In this document: piece after piece, positions 11,350 to 23,523 of the stretch
Numbering within the stretch: the first letter of the stretch is position 1
Layout: every line of letters starts with the position of its first letter
Made by a program: the position numbers and the translations under genes
Origin: Gentiana macrophylla
Taxonomy: Eukaryota; Streptophyta; Magnoliopsida; Gentianales; Gentianaceae
Direction: 5' to 3'
NCBI GenBank assembly: GCA_026214975.1
Contig: CM047814.1
Span: 24,778,558 to 24,842,557 of the forward strand
DNA length: 64,000 bases
Notes under the pieces: generated by a model
What the model saw: only the letters and a program-made list of their open reading frames with translations
Database searches by the model: none
What the model was told of the DNA's origin: nothing

Positions 11350-11885
11350 CATATGTTGGATCAGCCGCAAGCCGTGCATGCTGGTAGCCCGCAGACGCCG
11401 CAAAGGCCGAGAGCCGATTCGGACTTCTCGGCACATGCCCGCTATACACGGCGAACAAGATTCATACTTGACATTTGCAAAGCTAACACAAGACGATCAA
11501 GATATCGTACCCACATCAAATGAAACCGCAGTGTTCGACCTACGGGATGTTCATTTCCTTAATCGTATTTAATTATGTCGCATCATATTTAATTATGTCT
11601 TGTCATACTGAGCATAATCGTCATTAGTAATCCACCCATATATAGTGGCACCAATGTAACACAAAAGAGATCAAAGAATTAATACAAGCAGATCTACCTT
11701 GTCAATTTGTTGACTATCATGTGCTTGCCTCATTAAGATTGTGCCCGACACTACATCTTCATATATTTCTTCATATCCACCGAGTTATATCGAAGAAATC
11801 ACACCTAATAAGCCGATAATCACCCACAAATCCTTATACAAAACATGATATTCCCGGCAATATCAGTTGGCTCCGTTACCGGGAA
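11350..11885 (+). mobile_element. Probable 5' LTR and primer-binding site of a Ty3/gypsy element
   Basis: TGGCTCCGTTACCGGGA at 11868-11884 resembles the tRNA-Asp primer-binding site of plant Ty3/gypsy elements (consensus TGGCGCCGTTGCCGGGGA), with mismatches. The sequence before it ends in CA at about 11865, as an LTR should. A TATA-like CATATATAG lies near 11637. The left LTR border is a guess (TGTTGGATC near 11353). No matching 3' LTR is in the window. Confidence 0.5.
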
Positions 11886-12779
11886 AAACGTTGTTATTCA
11901 GTACCTTTTGATCATTTGCAGCACCGCAAATTAATCTCTACGGCGTTGTCGGCAAGGCGGCACCACCGTCTTCAACATCCAAATCAACAAAAACTTTGAT
12001 TTTTACGGGTTGTATGGCCCATAGATCATTGCTTTCAACAAAATAGTTGTGGATTCATTGAAATCAGCATGGATTCTTCGAAATTCGGCTCAGTTCTCGT
12101 CCAAACCATCAAACATGAGTTCTTCATAATCTCCAGGTTGGTGTACGTCTTTGGTACGCTCAGCTCTTCAAATAGTAGAGGCTTGCGTTTGTTTATGCAT
12201 TTTTTGGAGCTAATTGGGGGTTATATCGTTGGATTTTCACCCGATTCTGGGTAAAGAGTTTGCTCCGGCCGGCACCGCTCACTTTGCTTGTACACTAATT
12301 AAATATAGTGAGTCAAACATGACTGGCGGAAAAAAACATAATGCCTGCTACACCGTCCAAAGGAGGCAATCAAGGCGCGACGTGTGGCGATAATTCAACA
12401 CGTGGCGAGAAACCACCACGTGGCAAAAGGACGACATGGTGAGACTAGTAGGAGGTGCTATCTACCGGGGATGAAGTCGGACAGGAAAGGACGCTACGAC
12501 ATGCGGGCCTATATTAATGAAAGGGCCCGAGCTCGCGAGATTCAGGAGGCGGCTATCCGACAAAGCCGCGGAAAATGAGTCGCAGGGACATCCGCCGTGA
12601 ACAGAGGCAAGATACGACCCCTAACACAAGGCGAGTCCACCAACTCCTTATGCACTCGCGACCGAAATCGCATACGGAGTATATGGATAACATGCGTGCA
12701 TACACCTCAACTCATGCGGAGGGACAACCTTATCTTCAGTCAGTAAGTTCACTCCACTAATACAAACACGTACAAAAAT

Positions 12780-13625
12780 ACAAGAGCCAACCATGCCTCC
12801 TACAACAGCTATCCGCTCCCGCCATCGTGTAGCGGAAGAGGGCAGTCATGCGACTTATCAACAGAAAGAGAGAAGAAGATCAGCATTGGCTCACCTCAGG
12901 CCTGAGGTTGACAATCTGCGAGTCTTGCCCCCTAGTGACCACACAATTCAAGACAGGTCCATGCCCACAGAGAAGGCCGGGGAGAGTCACAACCTGAGGA
13001 AAGTGTTACTCGGCGCCCCTGGCTCCAAAGGTTGAAGATGAGCTGGGTGTAATGAGAAGACAGATTGAGGACTTGCAAAAAGGGAAAGCGGTCAGAGAAA
13101 CCAAGCCCACCTGGGGCACAAGTGTCCTCCACGAAAACATTCTGAAACTAGCCCCAAGAGGAGGTATACACTACCCTAACTTCACGAACTTTCATGGTAC
13201 TACTTGCCCCATTGATTGCTTTCAGCTTTCAAAGTAAGATCGGTTTGGCGACGCCAAATGAAGAGGCGTGGTGTATAGTTTTTATGGGCGCAATGCAAGA
13301 TAGAGCGGCCTCATGGATCCGCAGCCTCCCGCCAGTTCAATCTTATCTTGGGATGATCTGGTGAGTAAGTTTATAACTGAATTCAAATCTGTATGAGGGC
13401 CCAAGAAAACACACATCAACCTTCACGAGGTCAGATAGGGTGAGAATGAGTCAACCCGCAGCTACTATGAGTGTTTTTATAAAGTCTATGAGTTGACAAG
13501 AGGTATCACGGATAATGTGGTGATGACCAACATTGAAACAGGGCTGGGTTCGGATTATCTGTAGTCCTACTTTGCCCTAAACCCTCCGGCCAACCTCCAA
13601 GAAATGTTAAGTCTTACAAGAAAGT
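12780..13625 (+). pseudogene. Degenerate Ty3/gypsy gag fragment
   Basis: Several frames together spell a plant gypsy gag (retrotransposon gag domain): PNFTNFHGTTCPIDCFQ, then, about 13,260-13,390, a segment readable as GAMQDRAASWIRSLPP and WDDLVSKFITEFKS, and then SYYECFYKVYELTRGI, NIETGLGSDY and NPPANLQEMLSLTRKY. Stop codons and frame changes occur throughout (for example TGA and TAG codons inside the core), so no protein can be made. It lies about 0.9 kb downstream of the LTR-like segment, in the expected order. The match ends abruptly near 13,625, where unrelated AT-rich sequence begins; protease, RT and integrase are absent. Confidence 0.7.
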
Positions 13626-13629
13626 ATGT

Positions 13630-14300
13630 CATTTGTTGAAACAAATGTCCTAAACTCAATCGGGTTGGACCGGATCCAACCGGTCATTTGTACTATTTCT
13701 TTATATTTATTTATACATATGATAAATGATTTTAATGTTATTATTTATTCTGTTTATCTATATGAACCAATTTGTGATTGTACAAATGATAACGTCCTTA
13801 GTGTCAAAATGTGAGAGAGAAACCATGATAGTGATTATGGTTGATAAGATCTCGACTCACTTTAAAAGGTTTGATACTTAAATGTCTCTAGTCGTATGTG
13901 CTATTAAATAGGACAAACAATCATGAAAATAAATGGCTCTTAAGATCTTTATTTCTTATTCGAAGGACCAAAACGTGAACTACTATGTACAATAAAAAGT
14001 GGAATGCTTAAAATCGAAATATAGCATGAAGAATAACCCTTATCAGTAGTTCACGTAAAACGATTTAATAAAAGAAATTTTATCTCACGTCATATGTCAG
14101 CGAAAAATTCATACTCATACTCATAATCATCAATCTTATATGAAAATCACCACTTTATTTACTTTTTAGTAAAAATTCAAAACTGCATCATACATATAAA
14201 AAAAATTAACATTAAGCCAACCTAACAAATTACCCAACAATTTTAATCAATTGAAACAAATTACCCTACAATTTTAATCAATCGATGTCATTAGCGTGTC
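13630..14300. other. AT-rich unrecognised sequence
   Basis: Sequence directly after the truncated gag. It starts with a short palindrome (CATTTGTTGAAACAAATG) and contains two nearly identical AAATTACCC(A/T)ACAATTTTAATCA segments at about 14227-14280. No coding potential or family assignment; it may be an LTR or leader of another decayed element. Confidence 0.35.
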
Positions 14301-14305
14301 ATTAA

Positions 14306-14489
14306 AGAAATCCACAATTTATTGTGAAATTGGTGACATATCAAAATCAAATGATCATTGTAATTCTTATGATCAAAAAAATTCACAATTTATAGTTGTG
14401 AAATAGGTGACATATCAAAATCAAATGATCATTGTAATTCAAATGATCAAAAAAATTCACAATTTATAGTTGTGAAATAGGTGACATAT
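14306..14489. repeat. Tandem repeat, about 72-bp unit, 2.5 copies
   Basis: Units contain ATTCACAATTTATAGTTGTG, then AATAGGTGACATATCAAAAT and CAAATGATCATTGTAATTC. Two units are almost identical and the first is slightly shorter, lacking a few bases in the ATAGTTG part. Non-coding. Confidence 0.85.
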
Positions 14490-14559
14490 AAGAAAATTTG
14501 TCTGGCCTATCTGGCATTTTCTATAATGCATTACTTTATCCGGCCTATTTGGCCTAGCC

Positions 14560-14870
14560 ATACGGCAATGTATTGGACCAATGTCCTTCAGTTTCACATC
14601 TGTAGCATTTGTCACGAATTTTCTTTTTATTATTATCATGATCCAAATCTCGGTGGATCATTTCGTTTCTTGCCATTAATGTCATTGTAATAGGTCACAT
14701 ATTTTCACGGCCTTTACCACGGTCTCCCGGGTTAGCCAGCCAAAATTTGAATATTGTGTCACATTCACCTCAAGGAATGGATGATGCACATAATAGAGTA
14801 GCACTCATGATTTTTCATTAAGATCCCGCTATTTGCTCGGCCAACAGTAGTAATGCGATGAGATCATAAT
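14560..14870 (-). pseudogene. Degenerate Ty1/copia gag fragment with CCHC-type knuckle
   Basis: On the minus strand, KIRDKCYRCETEGHWSNT resembles the gag zinc knuckle of plant copia elements (usual form CYRCGMEGHWSRTC); the last cysteine is not preserved. A preceding segment readable in pieces as LMKNHE fits the gag linker normally found before the basic region and knuckle. Stops and frame changes are frequent. It lies about 0.9 kb downstream of the LTR-like segment at 15694-15889 in the same orientation. Confidence 0.5.
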
Positions 14871-15039
14871 ATCTCATAAAAAATTCCCTTAGAGCAAATT
14901 CGAGACATGAAAGGTGGAAAAAGTTTCTTTTTTTCTAGCATGTCTTGATATGTCACTTTTTCACAACATAATATAATTGTGATGTAATTATTAAAATGGC
15001 TAGATTATATTTAATGACAGATTTATAATCCTGCAGTCA

Positions 15040-15300
15040 CAGGTTTAGCCAATCATAGGTTTAGCCAATCATGTCTGCAACCTCATGTAGAAAGTCTTTT
15101 TTTTTCAAACGGTTCCACAGATCCACTATTTTTTTTTCAAATGGTTCCACAATTAATACGGATCCACGATTTATACGGATCTCTCACCGTTATTGTTCCA
15201 CAATTTATGCGGATCCATGATTTATACGGATCTTTCACCGTTATTTTGTTCCACAATTCATATGGATCCATAACTCATGCGGATCTTTCACCAATATTCA
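15040..15300. repeat. Cluster of short tandem repeats
   Basis: A direct duplication of AGGTTTAGCCAATCAT at about 15043-15075 is followed by roughly three copies of a 60-bp unit (15120-15295) containing GTTCCACAATT, GCGGATCCATGA and CGGATCTTTCACCGTTATT. The units also hold the TTTTTTTTCAAA(C/T)GGTTCCAC pair at 15096 and 15128. Non-coding. Confidence 0.8.
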
Positions 15301-15528
15301 TGTTTCAATCCCTCATCAAGATGATGGCGGAAAAATATCATGGCCTTTGCATTGTCTTGATTTATCTAAAAAACCGATAGGTTCCAAATGCATTTTAATG
15401 TTCATGGCACATGATAAATAATTTATCCCCGATATATATAGGAGTATGAAATATTGTTTGATAATGTTAGCCATTAAAAAAAACTAGAAGAATGCAAAAA
15501 TAAATTTTTACAAATTTTACATATGGCT

Positions 15529-15670
15529 TGGAATACTCCATCAATTGATCTGGTTCTCTGTTTGGAATACTCCATCGGTAGATCTGGTTGGAATACTCCA
15601 TCAGTAGATCTGGTTCTCTGCTTGGAATACTCCATCGGTAGATCTAGTTGGAATACTCCATTACTCGATC
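15529..15670. repeat. Tandem repeat with TTGGAATACTCCAT core, five copies
   Basis: Five copies of TTGGAATACTCCAT are spaced alternately about 36 and 26 bp apart by GGTAGATCTGG and TTCTCTG segments. The array ends next to the primer-binding-like GTGCTGATAACG before the LTR-like segment at 15694, so it occupies the leader of the copia-like element on the minus strand. Confidence 0.85.
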
Positions 15671-15693
15671 GGTAGAGTCTCGTGCTGATAACG

Positions 15694-15889
15694 TGTTATA
15701 GAACTAATAACAGAAAAGAAAGATGAAATATAACGTAAAAAGAAGAAGGAAATAGTTGTGTGTTATTTCACTGGCATCATGGGGTATATATAGTAGAGAT
15801 TACAATGTGAACACAATATAATAGATAAACTAGAAAATATTGTAATCAATTTGAATAATAGATAAACATATTTCTATTCTTTTATAACA
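15694..15889 (-). mobile_element. Short copia-like LTR
   Basis: A 196-bp segment that starts TGTTATA and ends TATAACA on the plus strand, so it has TG...CA ends in either orientation. On the minus strand it carries a TATA box (ACTATATATACCCC) and is followed by CGTTATCAGCACGAGAC, a leader seen beside plant copia-like elements and consistent with a primer-binding region. A gag remnant follows on the same strand. A second LTR was not found. Confidence 0.5.
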
Positions 15890-17464
15890 CATGGAACATA
15901 GTTGAGGGGGTGTGGGTGGAGGCTTCAATACTTTCGTACATATAATTGATAGGACAAGTATTAAAGTCGAGAAAACGGGAGATACTTGTGTAGTGTCTCG
16001 ACACGTGTGGAGACACCACGACCATCTGATTTCATTCTCAGATTTAAAGCGTAGGTTACGATTGTTTCACCCGTCCACTTCACCCCAAAATTCTCTCTCA
16101 CACAAGTATTTCCCAAGAAAACAATAAATCCATACGTCACTGCTATGTACTTTTCACGAGAATCCATACAACGTTAACTTTATCATGTGACCCGTGCGGA
16201 ATACGTGTCAATACAAATCAATATAAAATAAAATAAACTGGTCAATCTCATATGTCTATTGTATCTTTAAAAAAATTCTAGTGTAATTTTTTTTAGCTAG
16301 TCAGTTGACCCAATCATCCAAGGTGAAGCCGCCCTGGTATGTCCTTGATGTGTCCCTTATTTTTAACATAAACCACATGTACCTCGTGTATGCGTGTGAT
16401 GTCTATATCCAGGAAAGTTTTTGGGTAGTATATCTATTTGCTCTAAACAAATCTGGATCATACATTTTGAATTCAGTTTAAAAATAAAAAGTTATCAGGT
16501 TGCTAAATGGGTGCACTCCGCGTACGACTGATGTACCCAATAACTTACCCTATATCCGTGTATGTACTTCATACTTAAATTGAAATAGATGCACAACTCT
16601 AGGTGGGTGTATCAGGTACTCCCAACGTTCCAAAAATTTGATTCAAACACACGTATATTAATGAAGATATATAATGACATAACTTTTAGAATTAAATTTT
16701 AAAAAAAAAATCAATACAATTATTTTTAACCTCTTTCTCCAAGTGATAAATATATGTAAAATAATAAAATATACACTAACATTGTTTTAGGAAATGTTAT
16801 ATATCAGTTAAATATAAATAAATATTTAAGGACAATTATATTTTTAGTTCTTTGTATTTCTTTATTTTCTCAAAACTAGTATTTATCGTTAATTATGACG
16901 ATAAACACTTCTATGTATATGTTTTTGTTACGATAGATACCCTTATATTTCATTGTTACAATAAACACCTCTATGTATGTGTTTGTTACAATAAACACTC
17001 AATCGTATTTTGTTTTTGATCCGAGTCCGATCGCTTTGTAATTAATTGCGTGTTTCGTTTTATGCGGCGTTACGATGGTCGTCATTTTCTTCAAACTTCC
17101 GTTCTTTTGTATGATCGCATTTGTTTTAGTAAAGCTTACTTGTGCATTTTATCCCGAGATATGCAAGCTATTAGAAGATAATGTCAAGATATATGAAGAT
17201 AATGATGAATGTCCAAATAATTGATAAAGCTACTATCTATGTTTGATATAAATCACTTCAAATGATAATATAAAATTTTATCAATAGTTGTATTTATCCG
17301 TCATGCAAGAATGCATGTGTTGGGCCAAAATGTATTAAAATGATGCTCAAGTAGAATCAACGTCTTGTGTTGAATAAGTTGGCATGATTTAATGCATGGA
17401 GATCTCATCCCCGATCGTCTGTGCAAGCCTTGCATTTCAAAGTTACAAGTTCAAAATATTAATT
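15890..17464. other. Intergenic AT-rich region
   Basis: No gene or full element recognised. Around 16870-17005 a GTTACAATAAACAC(C/T)TC-type motif is repeated about three times. Codon-like frames are short. The border with the inverted duplication is near 17465, where similarity to the complement of 39.12 kb begins. Confidence 0.4.
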
Positions 17465-18192
17465 ACGCGATTCTCGACGACTTTTGTAACAGGTTTGATT
17501 TTCCTTAAAATCTTAGTTTTCTAATTGTTTTGCCTATATATATTTATGCAACTTGATCGATTCGTATTTTATCATCCGTGCATATTATAGTCTTTTACAT
17601 ACAATTAATCTTCTCAACATGGATTATTGTTTATCATGACGTATGATCGCTTTAATTTCTGCACAATGGTCTGAATGTTGCTATGTTTGCATCTTGGTCC
17701 CTCTAATTGTAAAACTGCAACTTGGTCCCTCTAAATTGTAAAACTATATGTCTTTAACCTAACTAGCTTCTTCCTCTCCCCCCTCCCCCTCCTCCTTCCC
17801 CTCCCCCTTATTAGCTTTGGTGAAAGTTCGAGTTGCCAATGGAAAGAAAACCATAGTAGAGGCGTACCGCATGTTATCTTTCAATCGTTTATGTGTGGAA
17901 TTTTGTTCAACTTTTTCTTCATCATTTTCTTCTTCTCTTGCATGGCAATCTATCACCTCACTTTTGCTTGACTTATGATTATTTACTTCCAGAAAGTCAT
18001 AAAACCTCTCAGCTAGCTTCTTCTCATTCTTCATTTCTGCAAATTTTCCCAACATATATATGCATATCAAATCAAAATGCATCCAAGTTAAGATTATGTA
18101 TCGGGAGTTGTTAATGACACCACAATGAATCTACCTTCGGAGTACCCCACTGACATTCAGAAAGCCGAATGTAAACTCAACATTTGACTTTG

Positions 18193-18440
18193 CAGAGGTC
18201 AGCGAGAAAGTGCAGAGCGATGGGTCGCGGTCTCAAAATGGAAGTTTTTCGCCTTTAAGATTAAGATAGCGCAGAGAAGGTATTTTAGGGCCACTATGTT
18301 CGCATCCCCGACTAATAATCGAAGTGGTCTCGTCGATCTCATGCGCGCCATCATTAAGTCGGTTTGGGTGACCGCGATTCTGAGAATCGCCCGCGAAGCC
18401 CCTTGACTCTCTTTCTATAAAAAAAGCGTTTTGAATCTGT
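18193..18440. other. About 250-bp sequence present only in the left arm
   Basis: The right arm runs directly from the CATTTGACTT segment to GTCGAATCTAA (complement near 38,370-38,395), whereas here about 245 bp intervene. The insert is GC-richer than its surroundings (for example GTCGCGG and CGCGCGCC-like patches). It has no recognised family and no clear terminal repeats; a minus-strand frame is open but not recognisable. Confidence 0.5.
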
Positions 18441-18850
18441 AAAGTCGAACCTAACCCCAAGTGTGGTTCCACGGTGGAAATGACGCGAAAAATGCCAATA
18501 GTTATAGTTTTTAAATCATGTGGTCTTGTTGTTGTCACACTAGCTAATTGTCATGTAATGTTATGACAACTGGATTTATCTTATGCTGCTAGAGTTTTTG
18601 AGCTGATCACTTTGTCTGATCAATCCTTATTCCAAACTTGATGAAATAAATGATAATCTGATTGTGACAGTATCATTTCTTGTTTAAAAAACACACTTAA
18701 CTACCAATGAAGAAAACCCTACTATCCCTCTGCTTGTCATTAGATCATTGACCAATACCTAACTATTGGAAATGCCTGTAATATGGCAAAAAAATTATTT
18801 CAAAATCAGCTTAGAAATGAAGTAAAGAGCAGATGAAATCATTCATGCAC

Positions 18851-21800
18851 ATGTTGGATCGACAAAGCGCAGTAAAACACTCTAGAAGGGGGGTTGAATG
18901 GAGTGCTGGTAATTTTATACCACTTTTTTGAATTATCAAGTTGGAGCAATTAGATTCACACAATTACTAATATTTAATTTTGGAAGCTTAAATTAAATAT
19001 TATTCGATTGTGTATAACACCTAAGTGACAATATGTTGTATGAATACTAATTCGAAATTAAGGCATGTTGAGATTTCAAAAGTCTAGCAAATTTATTTCA
19101 CAAATCAACAAACTCAGAAATAAGGATAATACAAGTTGTCAAATAAAATCTCAAATATAAATTATCAATCTGAGTTATTAAACAGGTTTGAAGCATTTAC
19201 AAAACTGAATCAGTGATGGAAAATAAGTTACAGTTGAGACTGATTTAACTGAGTTCAACATGATACAAAAACTGATGAAAAATAAATCTTAGATCAGTCA
19301 AGGGTATTGCTCAGACTGAAAAATATCATATGTACTTTAGTGATGATAAACACAAATAACTTTGAAGTTTATCAGCACTTAAATACAACTTGATTTACAC
19401 AGGATTCAGTGAGCACAACAAGAGGGGACCAGACTAGACTGATCAATCAGTTTCAGCACTGAAATGAGGGTCAGATTTGAGTTGCACCTCCGATCCATTT
19501 CACAAGGTCGATATTGGCCGATCACAAATGATCAGAAGGTCCAAACCGTGGCCAAAGTAAAAACTCAAAATAAAAACCTATTACAAGGTGTTCAATTGAA
19601 AGTTCAGATTTCTCAATAGATTTACAGGCAGCACAGATAAGCAGATTCAGCAAATAAGCACAGTAGAGGGGCAGAATTCCCGGATGTAAATCACAAGGAT
19701 ATACACACTGAAAATTCCCAGCAGATATGGGGAAAGACCACAGACTCAGACCAAACTTTGATTCAGACACAGTGTGATGTGAAATTGCGCGGATCTAGAA
19801 AAAGCGGTATTTGGATTCAAGTCTTTCTCCTCGACACAAATACAACAATTGCGTAGAAGCACCTTGGAATATTTTTCGAGAGCTCCTCGACCACGCCTCA
19901 ACTTGTGAAAAGCACCTGAATAACCTCAACACTTAGAAAACTGTTTCTAAGCACCTTGGTATAGGACACCCACAAAGGTTGCTCAAGCCTTTGATAATCC
20001 GAAAGAACCTCTATCTAGAGAATTCAACACACTAAGCCAACTGTAGAAAATATAAAATTTTATTATTGCAAAAGATGATGGTTAAAATACAAGTACATAG
20101 CTTGGGTATTTATAGGCTAGAAAATACATGAAAATATAGATACATTGGACCAAAATTTCGTGCTATATCATTAACCAAAGGAGGACTTTTGGTTTTTAAG
20201 TACTTTCTTCAAAGGTTGCATCTTTTGAACTTTGGCATGATGTATCTTGACAACTTGGATCCAATGAATCTAGATTTCTTCCAAGAATGTTTATCCTTCA
20301 AAAATGGCGCCCTTCATGATGATTTTGAGCTTTATTAATTAGCTAATAATACTTAATAAAGTATATATTATCATATAGTAACATATTATAACATATGACT
20401 TAGTAAATAATTATTCTCGATGGTCCATGGCGATAATAATGACGGACTTGAATACTTCACAACTTTCTTCAAACATGGACTTAGATTCATATCACGAGTC
20501 CTTGCGCAAAAACACAAATATTCAGATCGCTATGCCTTATTCACAAGGCCGTAAGGAGGTTTATCAAACCAACCACAAAAAGGGGCAGTTCCTGAATATT
20601 CAGGCAATGGCAAGCTGATGGTGAATACAAAGTTTTACCACACTTAGACTGATATTGCAAGACTTAAACTATGTTCCTGATTGACACAAGATCAAGGGTC
20701 AATTGAAGCTGAAATTTGAGTGCCAAATCCTCACTTAGGCAACTTCAGACTAGAGTCCTTCAAACCAGTGATCTTATAACAGGGGTGCCACAGTTTAATC
20801 AAGCAATAAATCACAGAACAGTTAACAAAGCAGTAAAAGAATTCTGGATTGATTACCTTCACAAGGAAGAACACCAATACAGAAAATCTGACCAAGGCTG
20901 ATCCTAGAATCCTGTGTATAGCTTTAGCCAATCCACAAGCTATACACACTCCTCTTTGAGATTCCAGCCGATTCACTATACTTCAGGCAAGTATGTGAAT
21001 CCTAGACCACAACTACTAACTTCACAAAGAACTTGAGAAAACTTTTTAAAAGAAGTAGGAAGGTCGAATTTCTTTTGTAAACTAATGTCTAAAACTAGGA
21101 GATGTGAGTCCTATATATAGGATTCAGAAACAGAGTTAAACACTTTTTAAAAGCGGTTTGGTTTAAAATGTTTATTGACTGACTTAGACCAAATTGACTC
21201 TGTTTAGACTAGACCAGGTTGGGTATGACTAGTTTTAGGCATCACTGGACCGAGGCCCTCAGCATATGACTCGAACCAGACCATCATTGAGTTAAGAAAC
21301 CCTAGGTCAACTATCTAGCCCACAGAAAGGGTTCAAGCCAATTTACTTGAGCGGTTTGGGTTGAGATTCACCAAACCGGGACTGAGAAAAAGTAGGGGAG
21401 AACCACCAGTTGGTTAAGACGGCACCTCTGCAACCCAAGCTTTGAAAGCTGGGTCGAAATGGGACGGATCTGCGCCTTCAACGGTTATGAGTCCAACCAT
21501 CACGTTTAACACGTGTTTACGTTCATATGGATTTGCAAATCGACACATAAAGGCAAAAGATCGAGCGAGATATCAATTCGAATCGAAAAATAAAAGATTT
21601 AATATTAACTTTTAAGAGGAAAGATACGACCTTTGGATCAGGATTGACTGTATGTTCATAACATCAATCATTTAGGTCTCATATCACCCATGGGATCGAA
21701 TGAAAGGTCATGCCTTTCACAATCGTACCTTTAATCAGACAAGAATGCACAAAATCAGGGTAGAATCAAATTCATATCAGAAAAATAAACTCTGAATATA

Positions 21801-22562
21801 CGATATCAACATAAATGAAAAATACAACCTGATTAAATGCGATTGACCTTCCATCTAGGGTTGCAATGAACATCGAATCAATATCAGATTTCCCAAATAT
21901 GGAAGCCTTTTCAAATCGGACCCTCCTCAGAGTTAAACGAACACGTGGTTGCCCGATTTGACAACGAATCCTTCACAGACAGGGTGTTCTGTGTTAATTC
22001 GAGAGATTTGCCATCACAGATTTTCAGGGATTTGAAAGGGGAAGGAGATGAACCGATAACTGAACCACCGGCATAGCAATTAGGTGGAGATTCTGGAAAT
22101 CTGCACGTTAAAAAAGAGAGTTATGGAGGAGAGGTTTTTCAGAAAGACAGAAGAGGGACGGCTACGAATGAATTAGGGTAGAAGTGTTTTTTTTTTGTTT
22201 GTGGTTTAGGTAAAAGGAGGTGAAACTGGGCCGGACCAAAAGATACACTGAATTGGGCCAAGGAAAGATTGGGCCAGATAAAAAAATGTCCTACCCGAAA
22301 TTGTATGTATGTATAATAAATCATATAATAAAATTATTTTAATTAAAATATTTACTTATAAAATTAATAATATTAATTTTATAATGTAAATTAATAATTT
22401 ATTACATAATTTAATAAATCCTGAAAAGAAGTTAAACACAAAAGTTGCCATATGATGTAAGTTTTAACTTCATGGCGGTTAGTGACAGGGGCATTTTAGT
22501 AAAAACACATATTAGGGGTATTTTGATAAATTAATCAAACTTAGATGCAACTGGGGCTCGTA
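18851..22562. mobile_element. About 3.7-kb insertion of unrecognised class in MYB copy A
   Basis: The right arm has the empty site (complement of TTGTGCTTGAATCATTTC near 37,970). Here the matching flanks ATTCATGCAC (18841-18850) and CTCAACAGCAC (to about 22574) are separated by about 3.7 kb, suggesting a diverged 8-10-bp target duplication. The insert starts ATGTTGGATCGACAAAGC and soon has CTAGAAGGGGGGTTGAATGG, a phrase common near the ends of plant repeats. No gag, pol or transposase motif was found on either strand; only short frames exist. Probably a non-autonomous element. Confidence 0.55.
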
Positions 22563-22829
22563 ACTCAACAGCACAACCGTTGTGTCACATTCGATAACAC
22601 AATGGTTGCCACCATTGTACGTGCTGTGATCATTACTCAAAAGTAATGCTATTGCCACATCTATTCAGACATAACTAATACCACAACATGAGGGATTCCA
22701 CTGTCACAGTATGAGTGACACCCTGCCATTTGTTAGAGCGGTAATGACAGTATCATTATTCGTAAGTAATTAAAACAACAAAAAGAAAAGTGCACATATT
22801 AATTTAAGCATTTCACATCCATAATTTAC

Positions 22830-23244
22830 CTTGCATTCTATCCCTAAGAGGAGAATGTTCTTTTGGAAGCATCTCAAATACGTAAGTAGGGCAAACACAT
22901 TTTGAAGGGCAAGCTCTTGAGTACTATTGAATGAACCAAAACCATTTTTTTATCAAGCCACTTATAATTAACCATCTTTTTTTTGACTACTCTCCATCTT
23001 CTCCTCATGATGATGATTTCTTGAAGATATTTCATCATCAACATTTGTTGTCTTTCCACTAATCTTAGATCTCTCTCTAAACTTTCTAGCCATAATAGCA
23101 TGCCAACGGTTCTTGACTGCGTTATCGGTTCGACCGGGCAATAAAAGACCATCTCTAGAAGTCTTTCTACTTCTTGTTCAGTAAAAGGGTTTCTGTTAAT
23201 TCTTGGATCTATCTGATTGAACCATCTCAACCTACAGCTCTTCT
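22830..23244 (-). pseudogene. MYB copy A, R3 exon
   Basis: Exon 2 of the copy A pseudogene, bounded by TATCAG acceptor and GTAAAT donor. It retains [22 protein letters not shown], loses the middle of R3 and then continues out of frame. Out-of-frame remnants of [20 protein letters not shown] can still be read at 23,050-23,130. Confidence 0.8.
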
Positions 23245-23289
23245 CTGATAAATTCACCAACTTTGATTAGTTCAAGTATATATGTATGT

Positions 23290-23292
<3 letters not shown>

Positions 23293-23381
<89 letters not shown>
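23293..23381. repeat. (CA)n(TA)n microsatellite
   Basis: About 21 CA units followed by about 23 TA units. The equivalent place in the right arm (37150-37211) is a pure AT run, so the locus has diverged by repeat slippage. Confidence 0.95.
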
Positions 23382-23384
<3 letters not shown>

Positions 23385-23523
23385 CTATTTTAAGATTCGT
23401 TGAGATTGTAATTATTCACCTTGAATATAAATTAAGTAAAGAATGACATGTTAAGAATATTTTATGCAAACGCTATACATAAAGAATGATATGTTAAGAA
23501 TATTTGATGCAAACGCTATATAT

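Noticed and set aside
11064..11572. Overlapping plus-strand frames of 94-137 codons
   Set aside because: Low-quality frames spanning the PTEN2 upstream region into a retrotransposon LTR; no family motif and no start context.
17893..18114. Plus-strand frame opposite the MYB copy A tail
   Set aside because: Antisense shadow of the last MYB exon.
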